Positions 1 to 7,901 of a DNA stretch of 26,544 bases are shown piece after piece. The notes under the pieces are model-generated. The model worked only from the letters and a program-made list of their open reading frames with translations. It was not told the origin of the DNA and did no database searches. Each line of letters opens with the position of its first letter. Positions within the stretch are counted from its first letter, which is position 1. Source of the stretch: CAG-533 sp022779465 (lineage in GTDB: Bacteria > Bacillota_I > Bacilli_A > RF39 > UBA660); the NCBI GenBank assembly GCA_022779465.1, contig JALFTB010000029.1:1-26544 (forward strand). Reading direction: 5' to 3'. Position numbers and translations under genes: made by a program.

Positions 1-164
1 TCATTATAGTAACTAATAATATAATTTTTAGCCACTTCAGGTAAATAAACATAACTTTCTTTAGTTAATACTTTTTCAATATCTTCTTCTTTATTTAAAA
101 CAATAAATCCCACAATAAAAACAAAGAATATAATAAAACTAAATAACCAATACTTCTTTTTCAT
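1..164 (-). CDS. Membrane-anchored hypothetical protein, N-terminal part only
   Basis: An open frame starts with ATG at 164 and runs without a stop to the left edge (54 codons seen). It begins with Met and three lysines, followed by a hydrophobic stretch (about residues 5-23, rich in F and I), then a charged segment. This looks like an uncleaved signal anchor with the remainder outside the cell. The gene is divergent from the binding-protein gene at 248. A possible TATACT -10 (190-195, minus) lies upstream, but its -35 is poor and the ribosome-binding site is weak (GTGGA). I do not recognise the family; most of the protein lies outside the window. Confidence 0.6.
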   Translation of the reverse strand, partial: MKKKYWLFSFIIFFVFIVGFIVLNKEEDIEKVLTKESYVYLPEVAKNYIISYYN

Positions 165-247
165 ATATCCACTACTCTATTCTCTATTTAGTATAACATA
201 TCACACTATATTATTTGAAGAATAAACTATCTTAGAGGAGGGATTTT

Positions 248-820
248 TTGAAAAAAAATATCATAATAATCATATGTGGATTATTAATAACAATTTTAAT
301 GTTTATCCTAGGAGGATTCTTTAAAAATAATAATGATAAAAACACTATAAAAGTTGCTGAAGTAACTCATAGTGCTTTCTATACTCCATTTTATGTTGCC
401 ATTGAAAAAGGATTCTTTGAAGAAAATAATATAGATATTGATCTTATCTTAACAAGTGGCGCTAATAATGTTGTTGCTGCTGTTTTATCAGGAGATGTTC
501 AAATTGGTTTATGTGGACCAGAAGCAACTATTTATGTTTATAATGAAAATCAAAAAGATTATGTTCAAACCTTTGCTGGTTTAACCAAAAGAGATGGACA
601 ATTTATCGTATCACGTACCCCTATAGAAAACTTTAAATTAAGCGATTTAGAAAACAAAGAAGTCTTAGGTGGTAGAATTGGTGGTATGCCAATAGTTAAC
701 TTCTATACAGCCTTAAAAAACCAAAATATTACCAAAGTTAACGTAAACGATAATATTGACTTTGCTAACCTAACAAGTGCATTTATATCTGGCACAGGTG
801 ATTTTGTTAATCTATTCGAA
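248..820 (+). pseudogene. 5' half of split NMT1/THI5-like ABC substrate-binding protein gene
   Basis: This codes for the first 191 residues of an SsuA/THI5-type periplasmic-binding-fold protein. There is an N-terminal hydrophobic anchor (residues 4-24), then the opening beta strand (KVAEVTHSAFYTPFYVAIEK) and the conserved GFFEENNIDIDLI and GLCGPEATIYVYN segments typical of the family. Start: TTG at 248 after the strong site GAGGAGGG at 235-242; no ATG fits. At codon 191 (GAA, 818-820) the match ends because the mobile element begins. Translation would run 8 residues into the element and stop at 847. The other half is at 10340-10738; joining them gives 323 codons, normal for the family. No TPP-riboswitch-like sequence was seen upstream, so the ligand (thiamine precursor, sulfonate, riboflavin or other) is unresolved. 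Confidence 0.88.
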
Positions 821-831
821 CTTAATGTAAC
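821..831 (+). repeat. attL inner inverted repeat
   Basis: CTTAATGTAAC is the exact reverse complement of the 11 bases at 10325-10335. It follows the target sequence ...CTATTC and overlaps the last base of the direct repeat GAAC (818-821). It marks the left end of the element. Confidence 0.85.
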
Positions 832-832
832 A

Positions 833-853
833 AAAAAAAGACCATAAAGGCCT
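833..853 (-). terminator. Rho-independent terminator after arcC
   Basis: Read on the minus strand, AGGCC-TTTAT-GGTCT forms a 5-bp stem (one G-U) that begins at the arcC stop codon and runs into a tract of T residues (833-840 are A on the plus strand). It would end the arc transcript just before the left end of the element, insulating the host gene. Confidence 0.6.
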
Positions 854-1757
854 ATTTAATAATTCTAGTTATATTTTTATTTTCTAAAATACCCTCAATA
901 TTAGCTAAACTAGTAATAATAGTTTCATTACCAGTAGATTTAGTAAAAGCTAAAGCAGCTTCAACCTTAGGAAGCATACTTCCACTTTTAAATTCATTAT
1001 TTCTAATATATTTATTAGCTTCTTCTACATTCATCACATCAATAGCTTTTTCATTATCAGTTCCAAAATTAATTTTAGCTTGATCAACTGCTGTTAAAAT
1101 AATAAACTTATCAGCATTAACTTTTTGAGCTAATAAAGAAGATGCTAAATCTTTATCAATAACTGCTTCAACTTTAGTATTATCATACTCATCATATACT
1201 GGAATACCTCCACCACCACAAGCAATAACAACACTACCTTTACTAGTTAAATTATTAATAGATTTTAAATTACCAATATTTATAGGTTTAGGAGAAGCTA
1301 CAACCTTACGATATCCTCTTCCAGAATCTTCAACATACTTATCCCCAGTACTTTTTTCTAATTCTAAGGCTTCTTCTTTAGTATAAAACTTACCAATTGG
1401 TTTAGTAGGATTCATAAATGAAGGATCATCTTTATCAACAGTTACTTCAGTAACAACAGTCACAACATCTCGATTTATCTTCTCTTTTATTAAAGCTTCT
1501 TTAATATATCTTTGAATATGAAACCCAATATAACCTTCACTCATTGCTGTACAACAATCTAAAGGCATTTCTACATTATTATTAGCAAACGCTTTAGTAA
1601 TCATACCTACTTGAGGTCCATTTCCATGAGTAATAATAACTTCATTTCCATCAAATAATTTAATTAATCTAGAAGCAGCATCTCTAACTAATTTTTGTTG
1701 TTCTAAATAATTATTACCTAAGGCATTACCACCTAATGCAATCACAATCTTACCCAT
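852..1757 (-). CDS. arcC: Carbamate kinase
   Basis: ArcC transfers phosphate from carbamoyl phosphate to ADP, giving ATP, CO2 and ammonia: the energy-yielding last step of the arginine deiminase pathway in the cytoplasm. The 301-residue protein is close to the usual length of about 310. It shows the amino-acid-kinase start KIVIALGGNALG, the segment ITHGNGPQVG, the VVASPKP block and the GGGGIPV loop. Start chosen at 1757 (MGKIVIAL) because AAAGGGTGA sits just upstream; a longer reading from 1793 adds 12 residues unlike the family. It is last in the arc cluster and separated from arcD by a 13-bp hairpin followed by T residues, so its expression may be lower than, or separate from, arcABD. It is intact. 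Confidence 0.95.
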   Translation of the reverse strand: MGKIVIALGGNALGNNYLEQQKLVRDAASRLIKLFDGNEVIITHGNGPQVGMITKAFANNNVEMPLDCCTAMSEGYIGFHIQRYIKEALIKEKINRDVVTVVTEVTVDKDDPSFMNPTKPIGKFYTKEEALELEKSTGDKYVEDSGRGYRKVVASPKPINIGNLKSINNLTSKGSVVIACGGGGIPVYDEYDNTKVEAVIDKDLASSLLAQKVNADKFIILTAVDQAKINFGTDNEKAIDVMNVEEANKYIRNNEFKSGSMLPKVEAALAFTKSTGNETIITSLANIEGILENKNITRIIK

Positions 1758-1792
1758 CTTTTCACCCTTTACTATATAAATATAATAACACA

Positions 1793-1823
1793 AAAAAACT
1801 ATTTAATAAATAAATAGTTTTTT
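1793..1823 (-). terminator. Terminator or attenuator between arcD and arcC
   Basis: A perfect 13-bp stem (AAAAAACTATTTA, 1793-1805, pairing with 1811-1823) with a 5-base loop ends in T residues on both strands. On the minus strand it lies between the arcD stop and the arcC ribosome-binding site. No clear 17-bp-spaced promoter for arcC was found after it, so it may act as a partial terminator. Confidence 0.7.
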
Positions 1824-1832
1824 ATAATTAAT

Positions 1833-3275
1833 CTATACAACTAAAGTAAATAACCCTAAAATTAATAGATTAGCTAAAGCAATTGTTAATACTACTTTAA
1901 ATGCCCATTTAAACCAAGTTGAATATTCAATCTTAGCAAGAGCAAGACCACCCATAATTGCTCCACAAGTTGGAGTAATTAAATTTACTAAACCATTAGC
2001 TGAAACTAAAGTCATTACAGTAACTTCAGTACTATAATGTAATTGTGAAGCTAAAGGTACAATAATAGGTGTTGATAATGTTGCTAAACCAGATGATGAA
2101 GGCACTAATACTGATAATACAATATGTAATAAGTAATTTAATGGAACAAATAATAATTCTGGTACTTTAGAAAGTACATCAGCAGCATTATAAATAATAT
2201 AATTATCTAAATATGTTGTTTTCATTAAAACACTAGCACCTCTAGCAACTGCAATTACTAGAATTACACCAATCATATCATCAGCACCATCAACAAAAGT
2301 ATCTACAAAACCTTTTTCTCCCATTTTATTAACTATACCTATAATAATAGACATAATTAAGAACCATAAAGCAGCTTCATAGAACCACCAATTTCCAAGA
2401 GTTGAACCAGTAAGCCAACCAGTAAAACTATCAAAGAAAGTAATATTAAATTCACCCCAAGGAATAAATCCTACTATCATTACTAAGAATGTAATAGCAA
2501 ATAATATTAAAGTAACTTTTTGTTTTCCAGATAAAGTAGCTTCTTCTCCAGATTTTTTAACATATGAACCAAATTTCTTTTCAGCAGCAGATTGTTCTCT
2601 TAAAGATAAGAATGTTGAACCTTTATCATCTTTAACCTTCTTAGCATAAAGAGTAACAAATATAGCTGAAATAACATATGTTGTTAACCATAATACAATA
2701 GCAAGTATCATAACAATACCTCTATTAGTAGCAATTCCTTCTGGAATAGCACTAAGTGCAACTCCAGTTGCAAATGGGTTAATAGTTGAACCTAAAACAC
2801 CAGATCCTGCTCCTAATAGAATAACAGCAGCACCTACTAAAGGATCCATACCAGCTGCAAACATTGTTGCTGCAAGTAACACATAGAAACCTACAGTTTC
2901 TTCAAGCATACCATAAGTGGTACCACATATTGAGAAGACAAACATTAATATTGGAATTAATAATAATTCTCTTCCCTTAAGTTTTTGAACTAAAACTCTT
3001 ATCCCAGTTTCCAATGCTCCAGTTTTATTGATTACTCCAAGTAATCCACCTAAAACCATAATGAAGATACCAACATCAATAGCATCTTCAAAACCTAAGA
3101 TTGGAGCCATTAAAGTTTCTGATAATTTAGCACCAACAGTACCACTACCATTAACTATAACCCCATCTACAAACTCAGCATTTGGAAGAACATGTGATAA
3201 AATAGCTAGTCCAAAGATTAGGATTAATATTATCGAATAAGAAGATAACATCTTTCCTGACTTCTTTTTAGCCAA
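1833..3275 (-). CDS. arcD: YfcC-family transporter, probable arginine/ornithine antiporter
   Basis: A polytopic inner-membrane protein of 480 residues, family PF03606 (YfcC/C4-dicarboxylate-carrier-like). It has about 11-13 hydrophobic segments starting at SSYSIILILIFGLAIL and ending in a hydrophobic tail. Conserved-looking stretches include the VLPNAEF region, the GMLEETVGFYVLLAATM helix and the LVPSSSGLATLSTPIIVPLA reentrant-type segment. In streptococci, proteins of this family in arc operons act as arginine/ornithine antiporters; placement between arcB and arcC supports the same role. Start chosen as TTG at 3275, since GGAGGTGG (3282-3289) lies 6-7 bases upstream; the in-frame TTG at 3290 overlaps that site and has none of its own. 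Substrate is inferred from context, so a YfcC transporter of another amino acid is possible. Confidence 0.85.
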   Translation of the reverse strand: MAKKKSGKMLSSYSIILILIFGLAILSHVLPNAEFVDGVIVNGSGTVGAKLSETLMAPILGFEDAIDVGIFIMVLGGLLGVINKTGALETGIRVLVQKLKGRELLLIPILMFVFSICGTTYGMLEETVGFYVLLAATMFAAGMDPLVGAAVILLGAGSGVLGSTINPFATGVALSAIPEGIATNRGIVMILAIVLWLTTYVISAIFVTLYAKKVKDDKGSTFLSLREQSAAEKKFGSYVKKSGEEATLSGKQKVTLILFAITFLVMIVGFIPWGEFNITFFDSFTGWLTGSTLGNWWFYEAALWFLIMSIIIGIVNKMGEKGFVDTFVDGADDMIGVILVIAVARGASVLMKTTYLDNYIIYNAADVLSKVPELLFVPLNYLLHIVLSVLVPSSSGLATLSTPIIVPLASQLHYSTEVTVMTLVSANGLVNLITPTCGAIMGGLALAKIEYSTWFKWAFKVVLTIALANLLILGLFTLVV

Positions 3276-3312
3276 TTTCTCCACCTCCAAATTTGTACTA
3301 AAAATGACATCA

Positions 3313-3374
3313 TTAAGGTTTTAATGGCTTACCTAAAACCTTAACAATAATCAATGTTAAAGTCATTATGACTT
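3313..3374. promoter_or_regulatory. Cluster of three hairpins between arcB and arcD
   Basis: The arcB-arcD gap holds a perfect 11-bp inverted repeat (TTAAGGTTTTA 3313-3323 with TAAAACCTTAA 3334-3344), a 6-bp one (TTAACA 3341-3346 with TGTTAA 3355-3360) and a 7-bp one (AAGTCAT 3360-3366 with ATGACTT 3368-3374). None is directly followed by a T tract on the minus strand, so they look more like mRNA processing or stability structures, or protein-binding palindromes, than a simple terminator. Function is not known. Confidence 0.5.
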
Positions 3375-3388
3375 ATAACCAAAATAAT

Positions 3389-4378
3389 TTATTTACGCAT
3401 AGTTGCTAAAATAACAGCTTTAATTGTATGAAGTCTATTCTCAGCTTCATCAAATACTTTAGAAGCATTACTACTAAACACTTCATCAGTAACTTCCATT
3501 TCTTTTAAACCATATTTTTCATATACAGATTTACCAATAGTAGTATTTAAATCATGGAAAGAAGGTAAACAATGTAAGAATATTGCATCTTTATCTGCAT
3601 TATTCATAACCTCACTATTAACTTGATATGGAGTTAATAATTTAATTCTTTCACCCCATAATTCTTCAGGTTCACCCATAGAAACCCAAACATCAGTATA
3701 AATAGCATTAGCACCTTTTGTACCTTCCATAACATCTTCAGTCATTTCAATAGTAGCACCAGTACTAGCAGCTATTTTCCTACATTTATTAACTAATTCT
3801 TCATTAGGCCATAAATCTTTAGGAGCACATGCTACAAAATGCATTCCTAATTTAGCAGATACAATCATTAATGAATTAGCTACATTATTTCTAGCATCAC
3901 CCATAAATACTAACTTAATACCTTTAACATAACCATAATTTTCTCTTATAGTTAAAACATCGGCAAGCATTTGTGTTGGATGATATTCAGTAGTTAAACC
4001 ATTCCAAACTGGTACTCCAGCATTAGCAGCTAATTCTTCAACAAATTTTTGATCAAAACCACGATATTCAATGCCATCATACATTCTACCTAATACCTTA
4101 GCAGTATCGGCAATACTTTCTTTTTTACCCATTTGAGAACTTCCTGGATCTAAATAAGTAACACCCATTCCTAAATCCATTCCTGCAACTTCAAAAGCAC
4201 ATCTAGTTCTTGTTGAAGTTTTCTCAAATAATAAAACAATATTCTTTCCTTCTAAATATTTATGAGGAATACCCTTCTTCTTTTTATCTTTTAACTCACT
4301 AGATAAATCTAAAAGATAAGTTATTTCTTCAGGAGTATAATCTAATAAAGTTAAAAAATTTCTTCCGTATAAATCCAT
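3389..4378 (-). CDS. arcB: Ornithine carbamoyltransferase (catabolic)
   Basis: In the arginine deiminase pathway this cytoplasmic enzyme splits citrulline with phosphate into ornithine and carbamoyl phosphate. The 329-residue protein carries the carbamoyl-phosphate-binding STRTR at residues 55-59, HPTQ at 133-136, the ornithine-binding DVWVSMGE at about 230-237 and the catalytic HCLP at 269-272. Its length and internal sequence match ArcB/ArgF. It begins only 3 bases after the arcA stop, with AGAGGA at the end of arcA as its ribosome-binding site, so translation is probably coupled. The catabolic direction is inferred from operon membership and the absence of biosynthetic arg genes. Confidence 0.96.
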   Translation of the reverse strand: MDLYGRNFLTLLDYTPEEITYLLDLSSELKDKKKKGIPHKYLEGKNIVLLFEKTSTRTRCAFEVAGMDLGMGVTYLDPGSSQMGKKESIADTAKVLGRMYDGIEYRGFDQKFVEELAANAGVPVWNGLTTEYHPTQMLADVLTIRENYGYVKGIKLVFMGDARNNVANSLMIVSAKLGMHFVACAPKDLWPNEELVNKCRKIAASTGATIEMTEDVMEGTKGANAIYTDVWVSMGEPEELWGERIKLLTPYQVNSEVMNNADKDAIFLHCLPSFHDLNTTIGKSVYEKYGLKEMEVTDEVFSSNASKVFDEAENRLHTIKAVILATMRK

Positions 4379-4381
4379 CCT

Positions 4382-5626
4382 TCAAATATCCTCTCTTTCT
4401 AATGGCATACTCATACATCTAGGACCACCTCTACCACGAGATAATTCCGCACTACTCATCTCAAGAACAGTAAGACCATTTTCTCTTAAAATATTATTTG
4501 TAATATTATTACGATCATAAACAACTACAACACCGGGAGCAATACATAAAGTATTAGTTCCATCATTCCATTGTTCTCTTTCAGAAGCAACTCTTTCACC
4601 ACCTGCACAAGGTATTAAAGTAACTTCTCTTCCTAAATAATGTTCTAAAATTTCTTCTAAAGAACCTGAAACCTCTTTAACATTTAAGTCCTCATCACTA
4701 TCCGGATTATCACCTTCAGTAATTTCATATACTTGTAAAGTATCCATAATACCAGGATGATAGGTAAATTTATCATAATCAATTTGTGTAAATACTGTAT
4801 CTAAATGCATAAATGCTCTAGATTCAGGAATATTAAATGCTAAAATAGTATCAATCTCACAATTAGGATTCTTAAACATATTTTTAGCAAGTTCATCAAT
4901 AGCGCCTGCTTCAGTACGTTGAGAAATACCAACTGCAAGTACATGATTACTTAAATTTAAAACATCTCCACCCTCAATATGATAAGGTAAATATCTATCA
5001 TAATATTTTTCAGCCTTATTTTTATAATCAGGATGATAATTAAAGATATATTCTGCATAAATAGTTTCTCTTGATCTAGTAACAGAATACATTTTATTTA
5101 AAATAATACCATTACCAGCACTAGCAAAAGGATCTCTTGTAAAATATAAATTTGGCATTGGTTCTGCTAAGAAGTTAGATTCTTCAGTAACTAAATCTAC
5201 TAAAGATTGTTCTACTTCTCTTTTAGCTCTTGGAATCTCTTCAACTTTAATTCCTTCCATAGTTTTTAAAACTAATTCTTTCTTATCTTTGAAACTCTTT
5301 AAATATTCATAAACCAAGTTTTTATATTTTGGAGTTTTAATACCAGCCTCAAGAACAAATTGTCTAATAAATTTATCTTCAATATTACCATTAATTCTTA
5401 AAACATCGGCCATTAAATCTTCTACATAAACAACTTCAACTCCATTGTTTCGCAAAATACTAACAAACTCATCATGTTCTTTTTGAGCTTCTGGTAAAAA
5501 TGGAATATCATCAAATAACAATCTACTTAATGTATCTGGAGTTAAATTTAATAATTCAGCTCCCGGTCTATGAAGTAAGACTTTCTTTAATTTTCCAATT
5601 TCACTTTTAACATTAATAGCACCCAT
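4382..5626 (-). CDS. arcA: Arginine deiminase
   Basis: ArcA hydrolyses arginine to citrulline and ammonia, the first pathway step; the ammonia also buffers against acid. The 414-residue protein is full length. Visible family motifs are FTRDP at 162-166, HIEGGD at 216-221, MHLDT at 273-277 and the catalytic cysteine C404 in GGPRCMSMPLERED at the C-terminus. It starts with ATG at 5626 preceded by CTAGGAGG. It is the first gene of arcA-arcB-arcD-arcC and has its own well-formed promoter (5658-5686) in the gap after the ABC importer genes. No ArgR or ArcR gene lies in the element, so control would depend on host regulators. Confidence 0.97.
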   Translation of the reverse strand: MGAINVKSEIGKLKKVLLHRPGAELLNLTPDTLSRLLFDDIPFLPEAQKEHDEFVSILRNNGVEVVYVEDLMADVLRINGNIEDKFIRQFVLEAGIKTPKYKNLVYEYLKSFKDKKELVLKTMEGIKVEEIPRAKREVEQSLVDLVTEESNFLAEPMPNLYFTRDPFASAGNGIILNKMYSVTRSRETIYAEYIFNYHPDYKNKAEKYYDRYLPYHIEGGDVLNLSNHVLAVGISQRTEAGAIDELAKNMFKNPNCEIDTILAFNIPESRAFMHLDTVFTQIDYDKFTYHPGIMDTLQVYEITEGDNPDSDEDLNVKEVSGSLEEILEHYLGREVTLIPCAGGERVASEREQWNDGTNTLCIAPGVVVVYDRNNITNNILRENGLTVLEMSSAELSRGRGGPRCMSMPLEREDI

Positions 5627-5657
5627 TTTATTCCTCCTAGTCTATTATCATAATTAA

Positions 5658-5686
5658 ATTATAGCAAATAAATGATTTAAATACAA
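5658..5686 (-). promoter_or_regulatory. Promoter of the arc operon
   Basis: Minus strand: -35 TTGTAT (5681-5686), 17-base spacer, -10 TATAAT (5658-5663), then 31 bases to the arcA start with CTAGGAGG between. It lies in the only gap (72 bp) between the importer ATPase gene and arcA. The -35 hexamer is identical to that of the importer promoter at 7860-7888. Confidence 0.7.
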
Positions 5687-5698
5687 TTAACTTTTATG

Positions 5699-6409
5699 TT
5701 AATTAATAAAATCTTTTAATCTTTGATTTTCACTGTTTTTAAGTTCCTTTAAAGTTCCATAAAATGCAACTTTTCCATGTTCTAAAAATAAAAATTTATT
5801 AGCACATTTCTTTACAAAATCAAGTTCATGAGAAACAATAAGCATTGTCATTCCATCATCAGCAATCATCTTAATTAAATTAAGAACTTCATCAACCATT
5901 TCTGGATCTAATGCACTTGTTGGTTCATCAAATAAAATAATATCAGGATCCATTATTAGTGATCTAATAATTGCCACTCTCTGCATTTGTCCTCCAGATA
6001 ATTCAGAAGGATAACTATCTTTTTTATTACTTAAATTTATCATTTTAAGTAAACTCATCATTTTTTTATTAGCTGCCGATACACTTAACTTTTTTAACTT
6101 AATTGGAGCTAAGGTAATATTTTCTCCTACTGTTAAATGAGGAAATAAATTAAACTGTTGAAAAACCATTCCCATTTTTTGTCTTACTTTAGATAAATCA
6201 GTGTGATTTTCATTAAGATTAACACCTTCAAAATAAATATCTCCACTAGTTGGTTTTTCAATCATATTAAGGCATCTTAAAAGCGTTGTTTTACCACATC
6301 CAGAAGGACCAATAATCGCTACAACATCACCTTTTTCAACTTTAAAAGAAACTTTATTTAAAACTAAATTTTTATCAAACTTTTTAACTAAATTCTTAAC
6401 TTCTAACAT
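5699..6409 (-). CDS. Amino-acid ABC transporter ATP-binding protein (GlnQ/ArtP type)
   Basis: The energy-coupling subunit of a polar-amino-acid importer, at the inner face of the membrane. The 236-residue protein has Walker A GPSGCGKT at 34-41, a Q-loop near MVFQQFNLFPH (81-91), the signature LSGGQ at 137-141, Walker B ILFDE at 158-162 and the switch histidine in SHELDF. It overlaps the permease gene by 14 bases, so the two are translationally coupled. Adjacent to the arginine deiminase operon, the likely substrate is arginine (possibly citrulline or another basic amino acid), but the ATPase itself does not show this. Confidence 0.95.
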   Translation of the reverse strand: MLEVKNLVKKFDKNLVLNKVSFKVEKGDVVAIIGPSGCGKTTLLRCLNMIEKPTSGDIYFEGVNLNENHTDLSKVRQKMGMVFQQFNLFPHLTVGENITLAPIKLKKLSVSAANKKMMSLLKMINLSNKKDSYPSELSGGQMQRVAIIRSLIMDPDIILFDEPTSALDPEMVDEVLNLIKMIADDGMTMLIVSHELDFVKKCANKFLFLEHGKVAFYGTLKELKNSENQRLKDFIN

Positions 6410-7106
6410 TATTTAACTTCCTTTCTAATCTACTCATCAACTTAGAAAGTCCAACTGTTAAAATTAAATAAATAACAGCTATTATTATTAATGGAAAGAA
6501 ATAATCATAAGTTCTAGACGCAATAATATCAGAAGCCTTAGTAAGTTCTACAACACCAATATAAGCTCCTACAGAAGTTTCTTTTATAAGCGTAACAAAT
6601 TCATTTCCTAAAGCTGGTAAAATATTTTTTATAGCTTGAGGAAGTACAATAAGTCTCATAACTTCACCATACTTAAAACCCAAAGCATATCCTGCTTCAG
6701 TTTGACCAACCGAAATAGAATTAATTCCAGCTCTAATTATTTCTGATACATAAGCTCCTGAATTAATTCCAAAAGCTAATATACTTACAATAACAATATT
6801 AATATTAACACTCTTAAAAATAACATAATAAATAATCATTAATTGTAAAATTACAGGAGTACCTCTAATAATATTTACATAAGCTTTAGCTAGACTATTT
6901 AAAACAACTAACTTCCCATTCTTATCATGATTATCTCTAATTAAAGCTACAATAGTTCCAATAATAATCCCAATTACAACCGCAAATAAAGCAATAATAA
7001 TCGTATTAAATAAACCTTCTAAAATATATTTATATCTATTATCATATATCAAAGTATTATAAAAAGAATCTATAATACCTAAAAAGAACTTACCTACTTT
7101 TTCCAT
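6396..7106 (-). CDS. Amino-acid ABC transporter permease (HisM/GlnP type)
   Basis: The membrane subunit of the importer, 236 residues, with about five membrane-spanning segments: residues 28-55 (ILEGLFNTIIIALFAVVIG), the region around 77-130, and the C-terminal half. The EAA-type cytoplasmic loop contacting the ATPase is visible as AGYALGFKYGEVMRLIVLPQAIKNILPAL. The NIIRGTPVILQLMI segment is typical of the polar-amino-acid family. It follows the binding-protein gene by 4 bases and overlaps the ATPase start. Substrate assignment (basic amino acid) rests only on neighbours. Confidence 0.94.
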   Translation of the reverse strand: MEKVGKFFLGIIDSFYNTLIYDNRYKYILEGLFNTIIIALFAVVIGIIIGTIVALIRDNHDKNGKLVVLNSLAKAYVNIIRGTPVILQLMIIYYVIFKSVNINIVIVSILAFGINSGAYVSEIIRAGINSISVGQTEAGYALGFKYGEVMRLIVLPQAIKNILPALGNEFVTLIKETSVGAYIGVVELTKASDIIASRTYDYFFPLIIIAVIYLILTVGLSKLMSRLERKLNNVRS

Positions 7107-7110
7107 TAAA

Positions 7111-7836
7111 CTAATTAGTATGCTTTATGATAAAACTATCAATTTTACCATCCTTTACTAGCCTTTCTAAAACCCCATTAATTACATCTAATAATTCTTT
7201 ATTACCTTTCTTAACAACCATACCATAACTATCTTCTGCTAAAGATCCATCTAAAATATTTAAAGTATTATTATTCTTAATCATTTCTTTAGCTGGTAAT
7301 TCATCCATAACCACTGCATCAACTTTACTATCTTTTAAATCCTGAATAGCCGCTAAATATTTCTTTTCTCTAACTAAAGTAACTTTAGGATAATCTTTAG
7401 TTAATAAAGTATCAGCTACACTTCCTAGTTGTACCGCAATTTTTTGATTACTAACATCTTTAACACTTTTAATAGAACTATCTTTTCTAACAATAACAAC
7501 CTGTTTAGAAACTGTATAATTAATCGAAAAATCAACTTGTTTAGCACGTTCTTCATTATAGCTAATACCAGCAGCCCCAAAATCAGCTTTACCAGATTTA
7601 ACCTCATTAATAATTGAATCAAAAGCCACATCTTTAACAACTAAATTCTTATTAAGCTCTTTAGCTATCTCTTTAGCAATATCAATATCAACCCCAACTA
7701 TTTCACTATTATCGTAATATTCATAAGGAGCAAACCCAGCTTCAGTAACCATAATAAGCTCATTTTCATCCTTAGAACATCCACATAAAATAGTCATAAT
7801 AAAAAGTAAAATAAATAATTTAAATACTCTTTTCAT
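7111..7836 (-). CDS. Amino-acid ABC transporter substrate-binding lipoprotein
   Basis: Captures an amino acid outside the cell and delivers it to the permease. It has a 19-residue lipoprotein signal with the lipobox L17-C18-G19-C20, so it is probably lipid-anchored after cleavage before Cys20. The mature domain is a family-3 solute-binding protein (241 residues in all): MVTEAGFAPYEYYD, VGVDIDIAKEIAKEL, KADFGAAGISYNEERAKQVDFS and the hinge region KVDAVVMDELPA. ATG at 7836 has GTAGGAG seven bases upstream. It is first gene of the three-gene importer operon with its own promoter. Arginine is the likely ligand from the arc neighbours, but cystine, histidine or lysine binders look alike. Confidence 0.93.
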   Translation of the reverse strand: MKRVFKLFILLFIMTILCGCSKDENELIMVTEAGFAPYEYYDNSEIVGVDIDIAKEIAKELNKNLVVKDVAFDSIINEVKSGKADFGAAGISYNEERAKQVDFSINYTVSKQVVIVRKDSSIKSVKDVSNQKIAVQLGSVADTLLTKDYPKVTLVREKKYLAAIQDLKDSKVDAVVMDELPAKEMIKNNNTLNILDGSLAEDSYGMVVKKGNKELLDVINGVLERLVKDGKIDSFIIKHTN

Positions 7837-7859
7837 AATGTAACTCCTACTCTAAAAAA

Positions 7860-7888
7860 AGTATATCATTAATTAAAAAAAGATACAA
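7860..7888 (-). promoter_or_regulatory. Promoter of the amino-acid importer operon
   Basis: Minus strand: -35 TTGTAT (7883-7888), 17-base spacer, -10 TATACT (7860-7865), 24 bases before the binding-protein start codon. It lies in the 65-bp gap after the recombinase gene. Confidence 0.65.
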
Positions 7889-7901
7889 ACAAAAAAGCAT
7901 A

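Noticed and set aside
165..247. Riboswitch upstream of the split binding-protein gene
   Set aside because: The gap is only 83 bases and lacks the TPP (CTGAGA) or FMN core sequences.
7425..7640. Overlapping open frames on both strands within the importer binding-protein gene
   Set aside because: They are low-complexity shadows of a well-supported lipoprotein gene, with no ribosome-binding site.
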